A stretch of 48,343 nucleotides of DNA from Gnetum montanum (Eukaryota; Streptophyta; Gnetopsida; Gnetales; Gnetaceae). Of this stretch, positions 23,137 to 33,385 are shown piece after piece. Numbering within the stretch: position 1 is the first letter of the stretch; each line of letters begins with the position of its first letter. The position numbers and the translations under genes are program-made. Where the stretch lies: NCBI GenBank assembly GCA_015680685.1, contig MNCI01029492.1:811788-860130 (forward strand), given 5' to 3'. The notes under the pieces are model-generated. The model was not told the origin of the DNA, searched no databases, and worked only from the letters and a program-made list of their open reading frames with translations.

Positions 23137-23948
23137 TGATGAGTGGCGAGGTACCCCTACACTCAACAATATGAATACAAGCGTCTCACACATGATCCAG
23201 TCGAACTCCAAGGACTAAGTGCTTACGCATGTTAATGGAACACTTAAGGTTAATTAATCACTGTCTTCCCAAGCTTACTTGTATTGTCACGGTTGTATGG
23301 TTAAGTAAGCTTAAGGTATGTGATTTTTATATCTTTTATCTTTTTAATGTCTACGCTAATAGGGAAAGGTGAAGAGAATTAAATGACTAACTTTCATTAA
23401 CTATTCACTAACTAGGTTCTAATTGTCCTAGCATCAGTATCCGTTCCCACTTTCCGCACACACGCTGAACCAGTGCAACGCTGCTGGGATTACCAAACGC
23501 TACTCATTACTGGGTTACCAAGTGTTACACACGTGCTCGAAGCAGTTGTACTGAATGCACTTAACTAGGAGAGTTAAGGGTTAAGAGAGATTTAATTATC
23601 TAGGAAAGAATTTAAACATTTAACAATAATTAATTCCTATTTAGCTTAGTCCACATCTTGCAAGGTTTATCATATATTTCATCTTTATTGCCGTACACAA
23701 ATGTGTGCTTAGGTACAATTTGCTCGAATAAAGATCCATTCACTTTAAGAATCCTACTGCGGGCACATGGAAATTATTCTAACTCTGGAATGGTAAAACT
23801 GCTATAGTTTGGCTAAGGGTCTAAGTCTAAGTGCCTAAAACAGGGAAATCTGCCTCTTATTTATAGACATTGTGGCAGGCTGCGATATTTCGTATGCGAT
23901 ATCACAGGGGTGGATGCAATATCAGGTATGCAATATCACTGCCCATCA
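23137..23948 (-). repeat. Element C 5' LTR (LTR-I)
   Basis: 812 bp with four GATATC-like modules in U3 and an intact TATA box at 23858-23865. Confidence 0.9.
23858..23865 (-). promoter_or_regulatory. TATA box in element C 5' LTR
   Basis: Minus strand TATAAATA followed by AGAGGCAGA, about 85 bp from the U3 edge and directly downstream of the GATATC palindromes. Transcription of C would start about 30 bp further on. Confidence 0.6.
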
Positions 23949-24059
23949 ATTGGGGTTGTTGCCACTACTAATGGTATTGCTCCTATGGCTATGGGTAGGC
24001 TCCACTAGGATAGTATGTTGGTTCGAAGGTTTGCCTATAGTTACCTTAAGGATAAGGTA

Positions 24060-26016
24060 ACTGCTTGGGCATTTGTTTCTTGACAAATCTAGGATTAAGT
24101 GCATATGCCCCCATCTCTTGTAAGTATGCCATTATTGGGTAACATCCTTTGGGATGTTCTCATTGGCATATAACACATCCTTCCTCATCTTTGGGGCTTG
24201 TGTCTAAACACTCAACCACTGAGGCTACTTTATCCTTTCATCCAAAATCTTTCTTCTTTTTCTTATTCTTGCCTCTGTCAAAGGCTTGCTCTATTTTCTC
24301 TTCCACAATCTTTAATGTTGTTGTAAATTTTTTATCATCTGAGTTCCACATTTTCTCTACCTTTGTTGCAAGGTTAATTATAGATTTCTAAATTGGTAAA
24401 GTCTTCTTCTGAATTACTTGATCCAAGGTTTCTTCCTCTTGGGTATCATAAACTCTTACATCTCTTTTCCTAATAGACGAGTCTTTATTATATTCTTCTG
24501 CTAATTCTCTCTTTCTTAACTCGTCTTCCTCCTTTGCCACTTGATCAATCAATCTTTGTATATGATGTACAAACATCTCTAACAATTTTCCTTGGGCATA
24601 AGTCCCAAGGGTCTCTCTAGTCTTATTTCATAACCCATCTACAATGTGCCTTAGCTATTCTTGTTGAAAGAATCCATGGCTTGGGCATCTGTGCAATAGT
24701 GAATAATACCTATCCATTGCTGCATAAAGGGATTCATGGGTCCCTTACTTCCATCCTTGGATTTTTTTTTCACAAATAGGATACTCATGAATAAGTTTTA
24801 TATTTATCATTGAAGAGCTCTAGCATGGTACTCCATCTTCTGATTAATTCTAGTTCAAGTGATTTGTACCAACTCTGAACTTCTTTCACAAATGTCCATG
24901 GGAACAACTTCAATTTCTACCAATCACTTTCAATATTTTGTAGGATGCAGGCATCATGAAATGCTTGAAGGTAGTGTTGAGGATTAGCATTATAACCACC
25001 CTCAAATGTAGGCATGTTATTCATCTCTATCCATTTAATACAGATATCCTTGACATGCCTGGTTGAAATATAAACAACTTTTCTAATGTTGATCATGCTT
25101 TGAGTAGCTAATAGGGATTCATCATCATAATCGGGTTCGTTGACTCTATTGTAGTTATACCCCCTTTGGTGCTCATGTTGTTCTCAATCTTCTCTCCTAT
25201 CCCTGTGTCTTCTTCATTCATAATCTTCATCTTTCTCATCCAAATTCCTTAGGCAATAGTCATAATGATCACGAGTCCTTCTCTCCTCCCTATCATGGTC
25301 TTGGTGCCTTAGACTCCTCCTATTAGAGTCCACTGATGATTGTGAGGATGAGTATGAGGCAATAGGAGAATGATGCTAACTTTTCCTCCTTTCATGACTC
25401 TGGTATTCTTCTCTGTAGGATCTAGTAAAAACTCTTGACCTTGAGTCCTATTTATACTTTGAGTCATTTTCCTCCTTCGTATGTGTCTTTGCTTAGGTGG
25501 AATGTGGTTGAACTTTGATAGGTTCCTCTAATTAAATGATAAGTGTTTGCAAATGAACTTCATGGTTTTGGTGGAGTTTCTTAGTAATGAATGCATCACC
25601 ATCAACATCTTTTAAGACAACAGGAGAGTTGACTTTCTTTCCTTTATTATGGACATGTTTAATTTCTATGGCAGCATCTCTCTTTACTTGTTTCTCTGTG
25701 GGTTGATAGGGTCGTTTCATGTGTTTGGTCACATAATACCTATCAAGTGCTATACTTAGATTCATGCTCATTAGAGTTGTTTGAAGCATGATGGGTGCTA
25801 AGCACTTTGGAGGTAGAATAATGTTACCTTGAAGATCTCTCCAACTTAGTTACCTGTCTTGGTAAAAGATGAAATAAAAATTAGGATAATAAGGATCGTG
25901 ATGAGCATATGAGATTCTTACTTGCATTGGCATACTCAATTCTTCTTCATTACTAATTTTGTCATTGCTCTTTTTTGTCTTTTGGCATGTGACGATGTAT
26001 CTTTGTTTGAAGCCAT
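24060..26016 (-). pseudogene. Element B gag (capsid and nucleocapsid), decayed
   Basis: A start Met-Ala-Ser-Asn lies at 26016. Pieces remain open: 25789-25532 and 24585-24388 (coil-like Lys/Glu segment that follows the capsid, ending in LDQVIQKKTLPI). Between about 25000 and 24780 the capsid equivalent of A is recognisable with stops. Near 24130-24190 a Cys-x2-Cys...His-Pro-Lys-Gly-Cys cluster repeats the zinc-knuckle pattern of element A. Frameshifts separate the blocks, so B gag is more decayed than that of A. Confidence 0.7.
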
Positions 26017-26141
26017 GTTGTGGTTTAAGATGTTTGGTTTAGTATGCTTACTTTAGAGTTATTAAAATATTATGAATTTTATCTTTGGGTTGTTTATACA
26101 ACAAACTTTATGAAATTAATTACTCAGCATACATTGACTTG

Positions 26142-26159
26142 TCTCCAACAACAACCCCA
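26142..26159 (-). other. Primer binding site of element B, degraded
   Basis: Minus strand TGGGGTTGTTGTTGGAGA, one base after the 5' LTR. It matches the tRNA-Asp complement at 12 of 18 positions; five of the six differences are transitions. Confidence 0.6.
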
Positions 26160-26160
26160 A

Positions 26161-26700
26161 TGATTAGCAGTGAAGAAATCCAACACCTAACCATATAGCT
26201 CATAGATGTTCACACATGAATAGATCATAATCCATGGACAAGGCAATGTTAATATGCTAGCAATTGGTTTAAGTTTGAGACCGCTGTCTTTCCACATGGA
26301 GCTAGTAAAGTCTATGTGTATGGTTTCGCTCACCATGAGGTATATGATATCTGATGTTTTTTGGCCATTCTTGCTACTAGCAAACATGATGAAATGAAAA
26401 TAGTTTCTAATCCTAAGTCTAAGTAATTACAAGAAAGTAAATCTAACTTAGCCTCATGTGATGGATATCCAGTCCTGGTCTACTATACACACCTTGGACT
26501 CATGTAGTCATCACTGGGATTACCAAGTGGTATTACTATTGAGCAAATCAAGCAATGCCACTACCGAATTATCAAATAATTACACTTAGCACTCAAAGCT
26601 AGTTGTATCCATACAACTTACTTTCAACATGTAAAATAAAATTCTTCTGAAGTAAATAATTAACTAGGAAAATAGGAAAAAAATATTCTAAGTAAACATA
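26161..26700 (-). repeat. Element B 5' LTR (LTR-II), first piece
   Basis: Pairs with 5141-5643 and the start of the second piece. It contains the empty target of element A (AATTAACTAGG near 26650). It ends at the left duplication ACATA (26696-26700) of solo LTR F. Confidence 0.85.
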
Positions 26701-27502
26701 TGATGAGTCACCATTTTAGTTGACCGTGATAGCACGTACATGATATCACAGCCTATCTCCTCATCTATAAATAAGAGGTAAACAGATTCAATAGGTAGTT
26801 TTGAAAGTTAGTTTTGAAGTTAGTAGTTAGAGTTAAGTTTCTTTTTACATCTCTCAACCCTTCTCTCCCAGTGTATGCCAGCAGTTTGGTGATTGTAATT
26901 GTATGACATCCTTATTTGAATGTGACGTACTTGGACACGCACATGACCAGAAATAAAGATCGAGATTACTTCATCATTGTAGCATTCACTTAGTTTAACT
27001 ATTTATTTAATTATTATTTACTGCTTTCTTAGTTAATATCTCTTCACCCTAAACTCCTTTTAAATGCAGAATGAGTACGACTTGATCACGAGCATTTAAG
27101 TGTGACTACTTGGTAACCCAGTAGTGTACCTAGGATCTGCACTTGGTAATCTTAGTGGTAGTCGTGCACGAGGTCCAAGATGTATATGGATGATTAAATA
27201 ATGGATGCTCATCACACTTAGGCTAGTTTAGATTCTCTCTCACCCTATCTCTCTTAGCTTAGTTAATATTATTTTCCATTATCTCCAAGAGTAGCATTAG
27301 TATAGGAACACATCATACACCTCACTCTAGACTAAACCATACGTGACAAAGTTAACACTAGTCCAGATGGGAAGACAGCAAACTGGGACCTAAGAATAAC
27401 TATCTAGATACCACAACTAGTCTATCTGCAAAGTTCGATCGGATCGTGCATGAAACGCTTATATTCATATGGTTGAGTGTAGGGGTACCTCGCCACTCAT
27501 CA
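26701..27502 (+). repeat. Solo LTR F (LTR-I, opposite orientation) inside the LTR of element B
   Basis: 802 bp running from TGATGAGTCACC to the shared end ACCTCGCCACTCATCA, flanked by ACATA on both sides. No internal region is present, so it is the product of recombination between two LTRs. Its U3 has lost most GATATC modules (one clear copy). TATAAATA is at 26766-26773. Confidence 0.9.
26766..26773 (+). promoter_or_regulatory. TATA box in solo LTR F
   Basis: TATAAATAAGAGG, the same promoter context as the other LTR-I copies. Confidence 0.55.
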
Positions 27503-27507
27503 ACATA

Positions 27508-27844
27508 CAAAAACTAAGTGGATGTTGCAATGATGATAAGTAATCTTAATCTTTATTGCAGGTCATGAACTATGTCCAAGTATAATTCACTCAAATAAAA
27601 ACACTATATAATCACTCAATACCATACTACAGGCATACACTCTATCGCTAACTACAGAATGAAACTACAACAGTTCTACTAATAGTGAAATGAAAACTTA
27701 TGTGGATTCATGCACCTAAGTGTTGTATTTATAGGCTACACACATCTCATGATATCATATCTATGATGATGTAGCATGTGCTACAATATTGGATAAACGA
27801 CATCATAGATACGATACCATTGTGGACTAAAATTGACTTTATCA
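27508..27844 (-). repeat. Element B 5' LTR (LTR-II), second piece
   Basis: Pairs with 12813-13152 of the other LTR. Ends at TTTATCA, followed by the right duplication GTAGT (27845-27849). Confidence 0.85.
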
Positions 27845-27849
27845 GTAGT

Positions 27850-28458
27850 CTTCCTCTTTATAGATTCTCTTTCAATTTAATAAAGTGAATTTTTTAATAA
27901 AAATAAAAGCATTAATACCCAAGTGTGACAAAGAATCCAAACCATAATCTCCCAATAAAGAAATGAGTGTCTTGACCACTTGCCCTGCACCATTGGGAGA
28001 AATTGTGGATACCTATTTTACAACAATATATACATATGCAAAAAAATGAGAGCAAGGAAATAGAATTTATAAGTAGTTTTTATAAAAAAACATATTGATG
28101 GGAATTAATTCCAACCCCCTACCATATGTAGACCAACTAAGTTTGTGGTTTTGTATGCAAGTCTATTAGTCTGGGAACAATCAATACTATGTCATGCAAT
28201 TAAAACATGATTATTTATTTTTTATTTTTTATTAAATAATCAATAAAAATAAATCTATGTTATTTATTTATAAAATGTAAAACATTTCTATTAGAATAGC
28301 AGGAGGAAGGTATTAATTCAAAGGTAAACTATTCATCTATTTCTATTCCTCCCTATTTTCCATGCATAATTAGCATAACATAAATGGCATCTCATCATGA
28401 GAGTTGAAAGAGGCACATGACTTAAAATTTCTCATAAAAAAATGAATATAATGATAGT
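27850..28458. other. Flanking sequence between elements B and G
   Basis: AT-rich, no gene or repeat recognised. The last five bases (28454-28458, ATAGT) are the left target-site duplication of G. Confidence 0.65.
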
Positions 28459-28532
28459 TGAAACACCACAAAATTTCAAGTTTCGGGATCTCGACTGTAG
28501 ATTTTTCTAAGTGTTAGAACGATGACACTTTT

Positions 28533-28780
28533 AACACCTTGTAACGCTATGCTGTTACACATTGTTACATGATGTTACGCACAGTTACACTGCATAGCGT
28601 AACGTAGCATAGCATAACACCTTGTTACGCTACGCTGTTACACACTGTTACATGATGTTACATGCAATTACGCTGCATAGCGTAGTGTAACACCCTGTTA
28701 CGCTACGTTGTTACACACTGTTACACGTTGTTACATGATGTTACGTGTTGTTACGCACTGTTACATGTTGTTACCTACCG
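28533..28780. repeat. GTTAC-rich tandem and inverted repeat array in LTR-III U3
   Basis: About three units of 75-85 bp, each a chain of short blocks such as TTGTTACGCTACGCTGTTACAC, ATGATGTTACRYG and GCATAGCGTA. GTTAC occurs many times and its complement GTAAC several times, so the array can also fold back. The same array lies in the 3' LTR at 43498-43740. Confidence 0.8.
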
Positions 28781-28826
28781 CACCACCACATGGCATCAGA
28801 TCTGCATTTTGGGCTAACCTTAGCCC

Positions 28827-28834
28827 TATAAATA
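28827..28834 (+). promoter_or_regulatory. TATA box in element G 5' LTR
   Basis: TATAAATA in the context GCCCTATAAATATCTCTGC, about 45 bp downstream of the repeat array; the same context is at 43791-43798 in the 3' LTR. Confidence 0.65.
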
Positions 28835-29458
28835 TCTCTGCACCCTCTTTTTTGAAAAGGGGGAGAGAGGAGAAAAGGGGGGAAGGCTTCAATTTCTTCA
28901 CCAACAAGGGCATTTTTGGCATTTTTGGCATTTTGGCCCTTAGCTCTATGGGTGAACGAGACCTAGAGCACAACATACCACACTGATAGAGAGGCACATT
29001 ACATGATATACTATGACCATCGACCCAAGAGGCACAGTTTATCACAGTGAGCACCAGATTTTATAGCCCAACACCACCGAGGTTGTTATTCCGCTCCTAC
29101 TGTGCCTATTGTACACTTTGTATACCTGTACCCTTTTTTAGGGCAGTGTATCTTTCTATTCAAACTCTATTTTTGGCTGATCATAGCATTTATTTGGCAT
29201 TGTTAAGCATTAAATCGTGTTCACTGCCCTATCATGCACTTTACCACATTCCTACTGCTGTGCACATTGCATTTTCTTTTATTATTTGCAAAAGGGTTAT
29301 TGTACACCGATTAAGTCCCTGTCTAATCGACCAGACCGTTCAGGGCATTCTGAATCTGTTTTCTCTAGCATTGCCCTCGTGGGGATTCAGGGTTAGGTTG
29401 TGTGCCTGAAAACCTATCGGTGTTTTTAGCCACCGACATTTTTTGTCGCTACAGTTTT

Positions 29459-29475
29459 TGGTGCTAGAAGAAGGG
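29459..29475 (+). other. Primer binding site of element G
   Basis: TGGTGCTAGAAGAAGGG, five bases after the LTR. Element H has TGGCGCTAGAAGGAGGG at the same place. I cannot name the matching tRNA. Confidence 0.6.
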
Positions 29476-29499
29476 CCTGTTTTTTTTTCTGCATTTTCG

Positions 29500-29785
29500 C
29501 ACTTGGCCATTTTTCTGCTACCAGCAGATTTAGTCATTTTTTTCTGCTGTTTTCCCGGTATCTGCTGTTTTCCTACTACCAGGAAATTTAATCATTTTTT
29601 TCTACTATTTTTCTTGCTACTGGCAAATTTAGCCATTTTCTGCTATTTTCAGAATTAGCCATTTCTGCAAACAGCATTTTTCCTACTACCGACAGATTTA
29701 GTTATTTTTCTGTTGTTTTTCTGCTACTAGCAAATTTAGCTATTTTCTGCTATTTTTAGAGTTAGCCATTTTCTGTAAACAGCAA
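29500..29785 (+). repeat. T-rich tandem repeats in the leader of element G
   Basis: Two long units of about 110 bp (near 29566-29675 and 29676-29785), each with TTTCCTACTACC, CAAATTTAGC, TTTTCTGCTATTTT, AGCCATTT and AAACAGCA in the same order, preceded by a partial third unit from about 29500. Confidence 0.65.
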
Positions 29786-29802
29786 CTCTCGCAACCCGAT
29801 CT

Positions 29803-31635
29803 GTGAATATGAATCCAAGTCAACCTTCCATGTTGGTGTCTAACACATTTGATACCACGATCCAGCCAAAGCATGTCGCATTAAGCCACGAACAATACAA
29901 ATTTGTTTGTTCCAAAATTCAAGCAAGACTACCAATGGATTACTTTGATTTAGAGGCAATAAAGGATCATGAACGAGTCCACCGAAATGGACGGGAGTAT
30001 AGCCTCTCTCTTTTTGACATAATCCCACTCACGGAGCCCTACCACCAGTTTTTTTCTGAACTCATCCGTGCAAACAAGCATGATGTAGGGACAACCTACG
30101 AGGAAGCCTCACAGAATGAGGAAGATGAGTTTGAGGCCCACCCCGAACATGAGAGCCACCTCCACACCGTCTTCCAACAACCACCCCCTAGTACAACCCC
30201 TCCTCAGTTTGGTCCATCCATCCCCTCCAAGATAGTGACCATGCCAATTTAGCCTTTCTCGCAAGCAACTAATGCATTTGCCCAGTGTCATGCTCATGTA
30301 GGGGCCACCTCCCAACTCCAAACAACTCAGGCATCCTACATCCCGCCCGTTTCATTAGTGCCTGTGGTGTCCGTCCAAGCCACCCATGTGTGGCCCACTC
30401 CAGTCACCGCACCCATCACTTAGCCATTACATCAGCGATCATCCGCTACGACGTTAAACTGGCAAACTCCACAACTAACAATTCTACCCTATGCTATGCA
30501 GCCAACCCAAGCCCAGCCAATACAATCAGCTGGCACATCCCCAAGCTTGGATCAAGCATTCTAGCTGATACAAAGCTTAATTGAGGAAATCAATAGACTT
30601 AAGGCTACCTCCTCCGACACCATCAAAGTGGTGGACTTCTATGGAGACGATCCCATAAGTCCTACGGTACCACCCCTAACTCTTCCAATTGGGGCCCAAC
30701 TGCCTCAATTTACCAAGTACAACAGTGAAGGGGACCCCAATGCACACTTGGTCACATTTCGATTTGAATGCCTACTCTTTCAAGCTTGGCCACACACCAT
30801 CATGCATGTGTTTCCCATGTCACTCACTGGCAAGGCCTTGGACTAGTATCATGCACTACCCAAGGCCTCAATCTCCTCTTTAGAAGATCTCATAACTAAG
30901 TTTGTGACACGCTTTAGGTACAACCTAAAGCCTAAATCAATCCTTGACCAACTTATGTAAGTTAAACAAGGGCCTCTAGAGCCTATGCCAAAATTCCTCT
31001 AACGTTGGAATGCTGCATTGAGTGAAATGCATGAACCCATGGCAGAAGTGCATCTACTGGCCATCTTTAAAGGTGCAGTAAATGACTTTATTAAGTCTAA
31101 ACTATATTATTTAGCCCCAAAGTCTCTTAGCCAAGTCTTTACCCAAGTAAAAAGCATAGAGGACGCATCACAAGCTAGCAATGATCCAGCCTATGTGGCC
31201 TACAGAAATCAACATGCTTGCAAGCATGTAGCCACAAGCACAAAAGCGACCAACTGGGGCCCAACAGCTAAGCAGCCCCAAGCCCCAACTAACAAAATCG
31301 TCAATTCTGGCACCAACTCACCTACATTGACAGGGGCTACCCCAAGACCCAACTTTCAGCGCAAGGACCGCTCAAAGTATACACCACTACTGGTGCAACC
31401 CTCTAAACTACTAGAGTAACTCTTGAAAGCTGGGCAAATCCAGCACAAACACGTATTAGAAATTTCTTACCAAAAACATGATAGGTACTATGAACTACTA
31501 AGGAACCCTACTTTAGTAGTGACAAATGAGCCTGCGGTTCCACAACACTTCAAGTTGGACCAATACTGTCATTACCACCAATTGGCTGGTCACAGTACAG
31601 ACAACTGTCGTGCTTTGCAGGATGACCTATAGAGA
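29803..31635 (+). pseudogene. Element G gag (Tat-like)
   Basis: A single frame begins at Met 29803 and continues beyond 32500. The first 149 codons are open, then stops occur at 30250, 30421, 30844, 30958, 31000, 31417 and 31630, all explained by CAR or TGG codons turning to stops. After a Pro/Gln-rich part, the capsid (about 30690-31170) has the pattern LPQFTKYNSEGDPNAHL, FPMSLTGKALD-W, LPKASISSLEDLITKF and RFRYN typical of plant Tat gag. A zinc knuckle Cys-x2-His-x4-Gly-His-x4-Cys lies at about 31568-31609. The protein would form particles and package RNA. Confidence 0.85.
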
Positions 31636-32733
31636 ATGATGAAATGTGGCCAACTAGCGATCAACAGAGTGAGTCAATCCAAAACAGATGATACCTCCTA
31701 TGTCATAAATTCCATTAGCATAGGTGGCAAGCCCAAACCTATGCAACAACCTTTTGTGATCCGTGTGCCTCCCAGCAAGGCAAGGGTCCCCTCTGCCTCC
31801 ACAAGCAAAAGGCCTTCCTTTGTTATCAAAGTGTCACCTCGACCACCCACAACACCCTTTGTGGTCAAGGTCCCATAGCAACCGTCCGCTAAGACGTTAA
31901 ACTCGCATGATGTAACAACAACCGCTAGGAAACCTTTTGTCATCAAGGTGCCACAACAAGCTGACCATACAAAAACTCTGCCTAAGTCACCATTTGTTAT
32001 AAGAGTTCCACAACATGATGGCCCCTCACCTACCCGAAGCCCAACAGTGGGCAACATCTCGATCCCTCCTCCTTCAAGGGTTGACCCCACTAGCAACCTG
32101 GGTAGACCCACCAAATGGCAACAGAAGAGGACAAATGAGCACATTGCAACCCCCATGGCTGAAGCAAAGGGCACAACCAGCAAACAACAACTGAATGATG
32201 GGGCCACTACCCCCAAGCAAGTCAAGAAAACCAAGTCCAAGTCCCCCTCCCAAGAGACCTGTCTCTCAAGCCACATGGAGGAAGTTAAAGCCAACACAAC
32301 GGCTAATGACAAGGACTTTGCAACTGCACTAACCCAGGTGAAACAAATGCTCAAGCAAAAGAACACAACATTGAGTTTGTATGACCTAGTCATCACCTCA
32401 TCTGCTCACTGCCAAGAATTGGCCAAGGTCTTAGCCTCCATTCCTGTTACAGATGACATCCTTGCAAATGAGGCATCCATCCATGCAACAATGCTGCCCC
32501 TTGCACCACAGGAACCAAATGCAACATCTTTAGTGTTCCACAATAATACAATCGAAAGTTACTACAGCTCCATTATCCATTAGCATTCGTGTTGGACAAT
32601 GTACCATCCGTAGGGTACATGTTGATGATGGTGCAACAACAAATGTAGTATTGCACTCTGTCATTGACAAGCTAGGCCTGGTAGATGAAATCAAGCCAAC
32701 TAAAACCACATGTCTAAAATCCTTCAATGGATC
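31636..32733 (+). pseudogene. Element G protease, N-terminal part with long linker
   Basis: A linker of about 300 codons holds repeated PFVIRVP/PFVVKVP motifs (at least six, about 31755-32015), an unusual low-complexity array. The frame of gag is lost at about 32520-32555, and the protease continues in the next frame: ISIRVGQCTIRRVHV, then Asp-Asp-Gly-Ala-Thr-Thr-Asn at the active site, VIDKLGL and LKSFNG. Here element H is inserted (target GGATC 32729-32733). The rest of the domain resumes at 42405. Confidence 0.8.
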
Positions 32734-33118
32734 TGTTGAGGCCAACCTCACCCATGCTAAGCATAGGGCCTTGTTTGAACCAATTCAATTTATAACCATA
32801 GAATATAAAACTTTAAAATTAAAAAATAGAACACCATGAGGTTGCACATGGCCATTGTCCACGCGCTGGTGGGCTTCATTAGCCCGTTAAAAAATAGATT
32901 TTAAAAGAAAATAAATTAATATGCAACAAATCATGAGCAACAGGACATCACCCAACACAAAAAATAAAAATAAATAAAATGACCGACCAATGTGCCTTTT
33001 TAAAATAAAATAAAACATAAATTAAGGCTTAATCTCTTGTGTTTTATTTTTAGGCAGTTAACGTGGAAAGTTGGCAGCAATTAGGGTTAGGTTTCTCCTT
33101 CTCTTCTTCCTCCGCCGC

Positions 33119-33126
33119 TATAAAAG
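33119..33126 (+). promoter_or_regulatory. TATA box in element H 5' LTR
   Basis: TATAAAAG followed by a purine run GAGGGGGAGC, conserved in the 3' LTR at 40999-41006. Confidence 0.65.
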
Positions 33127-33257
33127 GAGGGGGAGCACGTTGGAACAAGGGGGGGGGGAGAGAGATTTTCTTCTGAAGGGAGGATTCTCTGGCCGAGAGA
33201 TCCGGCCCTACTCAGACAACAGTTTCGGTCTTGTCCTGGGTTGCAGGTGGGGAAACT

Positions 33258-33385
33258 GTTCCACCTGCAACCTGCAGCGCCATCTGTTCCACCCGCGCCG
33301 CTTGCAGCGCCATCTGTTCTGTCCGCCGCCTGCAGCGCCATCTGTTCCACCCGCGTCGCTTGCAGCGCCATCTGTTCTATCCACT
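33258..33385. repeat. Minisatellite in the LTR-IV transcribed part
   Basis: Four copies of TGCAGCGCCATCTGTTC separated by 12-14 bp of CCACCCGCGCCGCT or TGTCCGCCGCC type. The 3' LTR has a matching array at about 41140-41255 with a different first unit. Confidence 0.75.

Larger units (their letters stand above)
17318..23948 (-). mobile_element. Element C: gag-protease-only LTR retrotransposon (LTR-I family), complete
   Basis: LTR copies 17318-18142 and 23137-23948 flank 4994 bp. The target-site duplication ATTGG (17313-17317 and 23949-23953) is perfect. It is inserted in the linker between gag and protease of B. The layout equals that of element A: tRNA-Asp primer site, gag, protease, about 2 kb non-coding, polypurine tract. 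It lacks reverse transcriptase and integrase. Relative to A it has lost about 0.5 kb of gag that encodes the nucleocapsid. Confidence 0.9.
5141..27844 (-). mobile_element. Element B: Athila/Tat-like LTR retrotransposon carrying an extra reading frame, host to three nested insertions
   Basis: Both ends are defined by LTR-II copies (5141-13152 and 26161-27844, each interrupted) and by a perfect 5-bp duplication GTAGT. Removing A, C, F and their duplicated sites leaves about 8.1 kb with LTRs of about 889 and 877 bp. On the minus strand the order is 5' LTR, primer site, gag, protease, truncated reverse transcriptase, unknown long frame, 3' LTR. Gag, protease and reverse transcriptase all carry nonsense codons. 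RNase H and integrase are absent, so B itself could not have been fully autonomous in this form. The reverse transcriptase resembles the Athila branch. Confidence 0.85.
28459..29453 (+). repeat. Element G 5' LTR (LTR-III)
   Basis: 995 bp from TGAAACACC to GTCGCTACA. U3 carries a dense GTTAC repeat array (28533-28780); the TATA box is at 28827-28834. Similar to 43423-44398 apart from small indels and substitutions. Confidence 0.9.

Noticed and set aside
31698-32396. 232-codon minus-strand frame
   Set aside because: It lies opposite the real gag-protease linker of G and is an antisense shadow of its Pro/Val-rich repeats.
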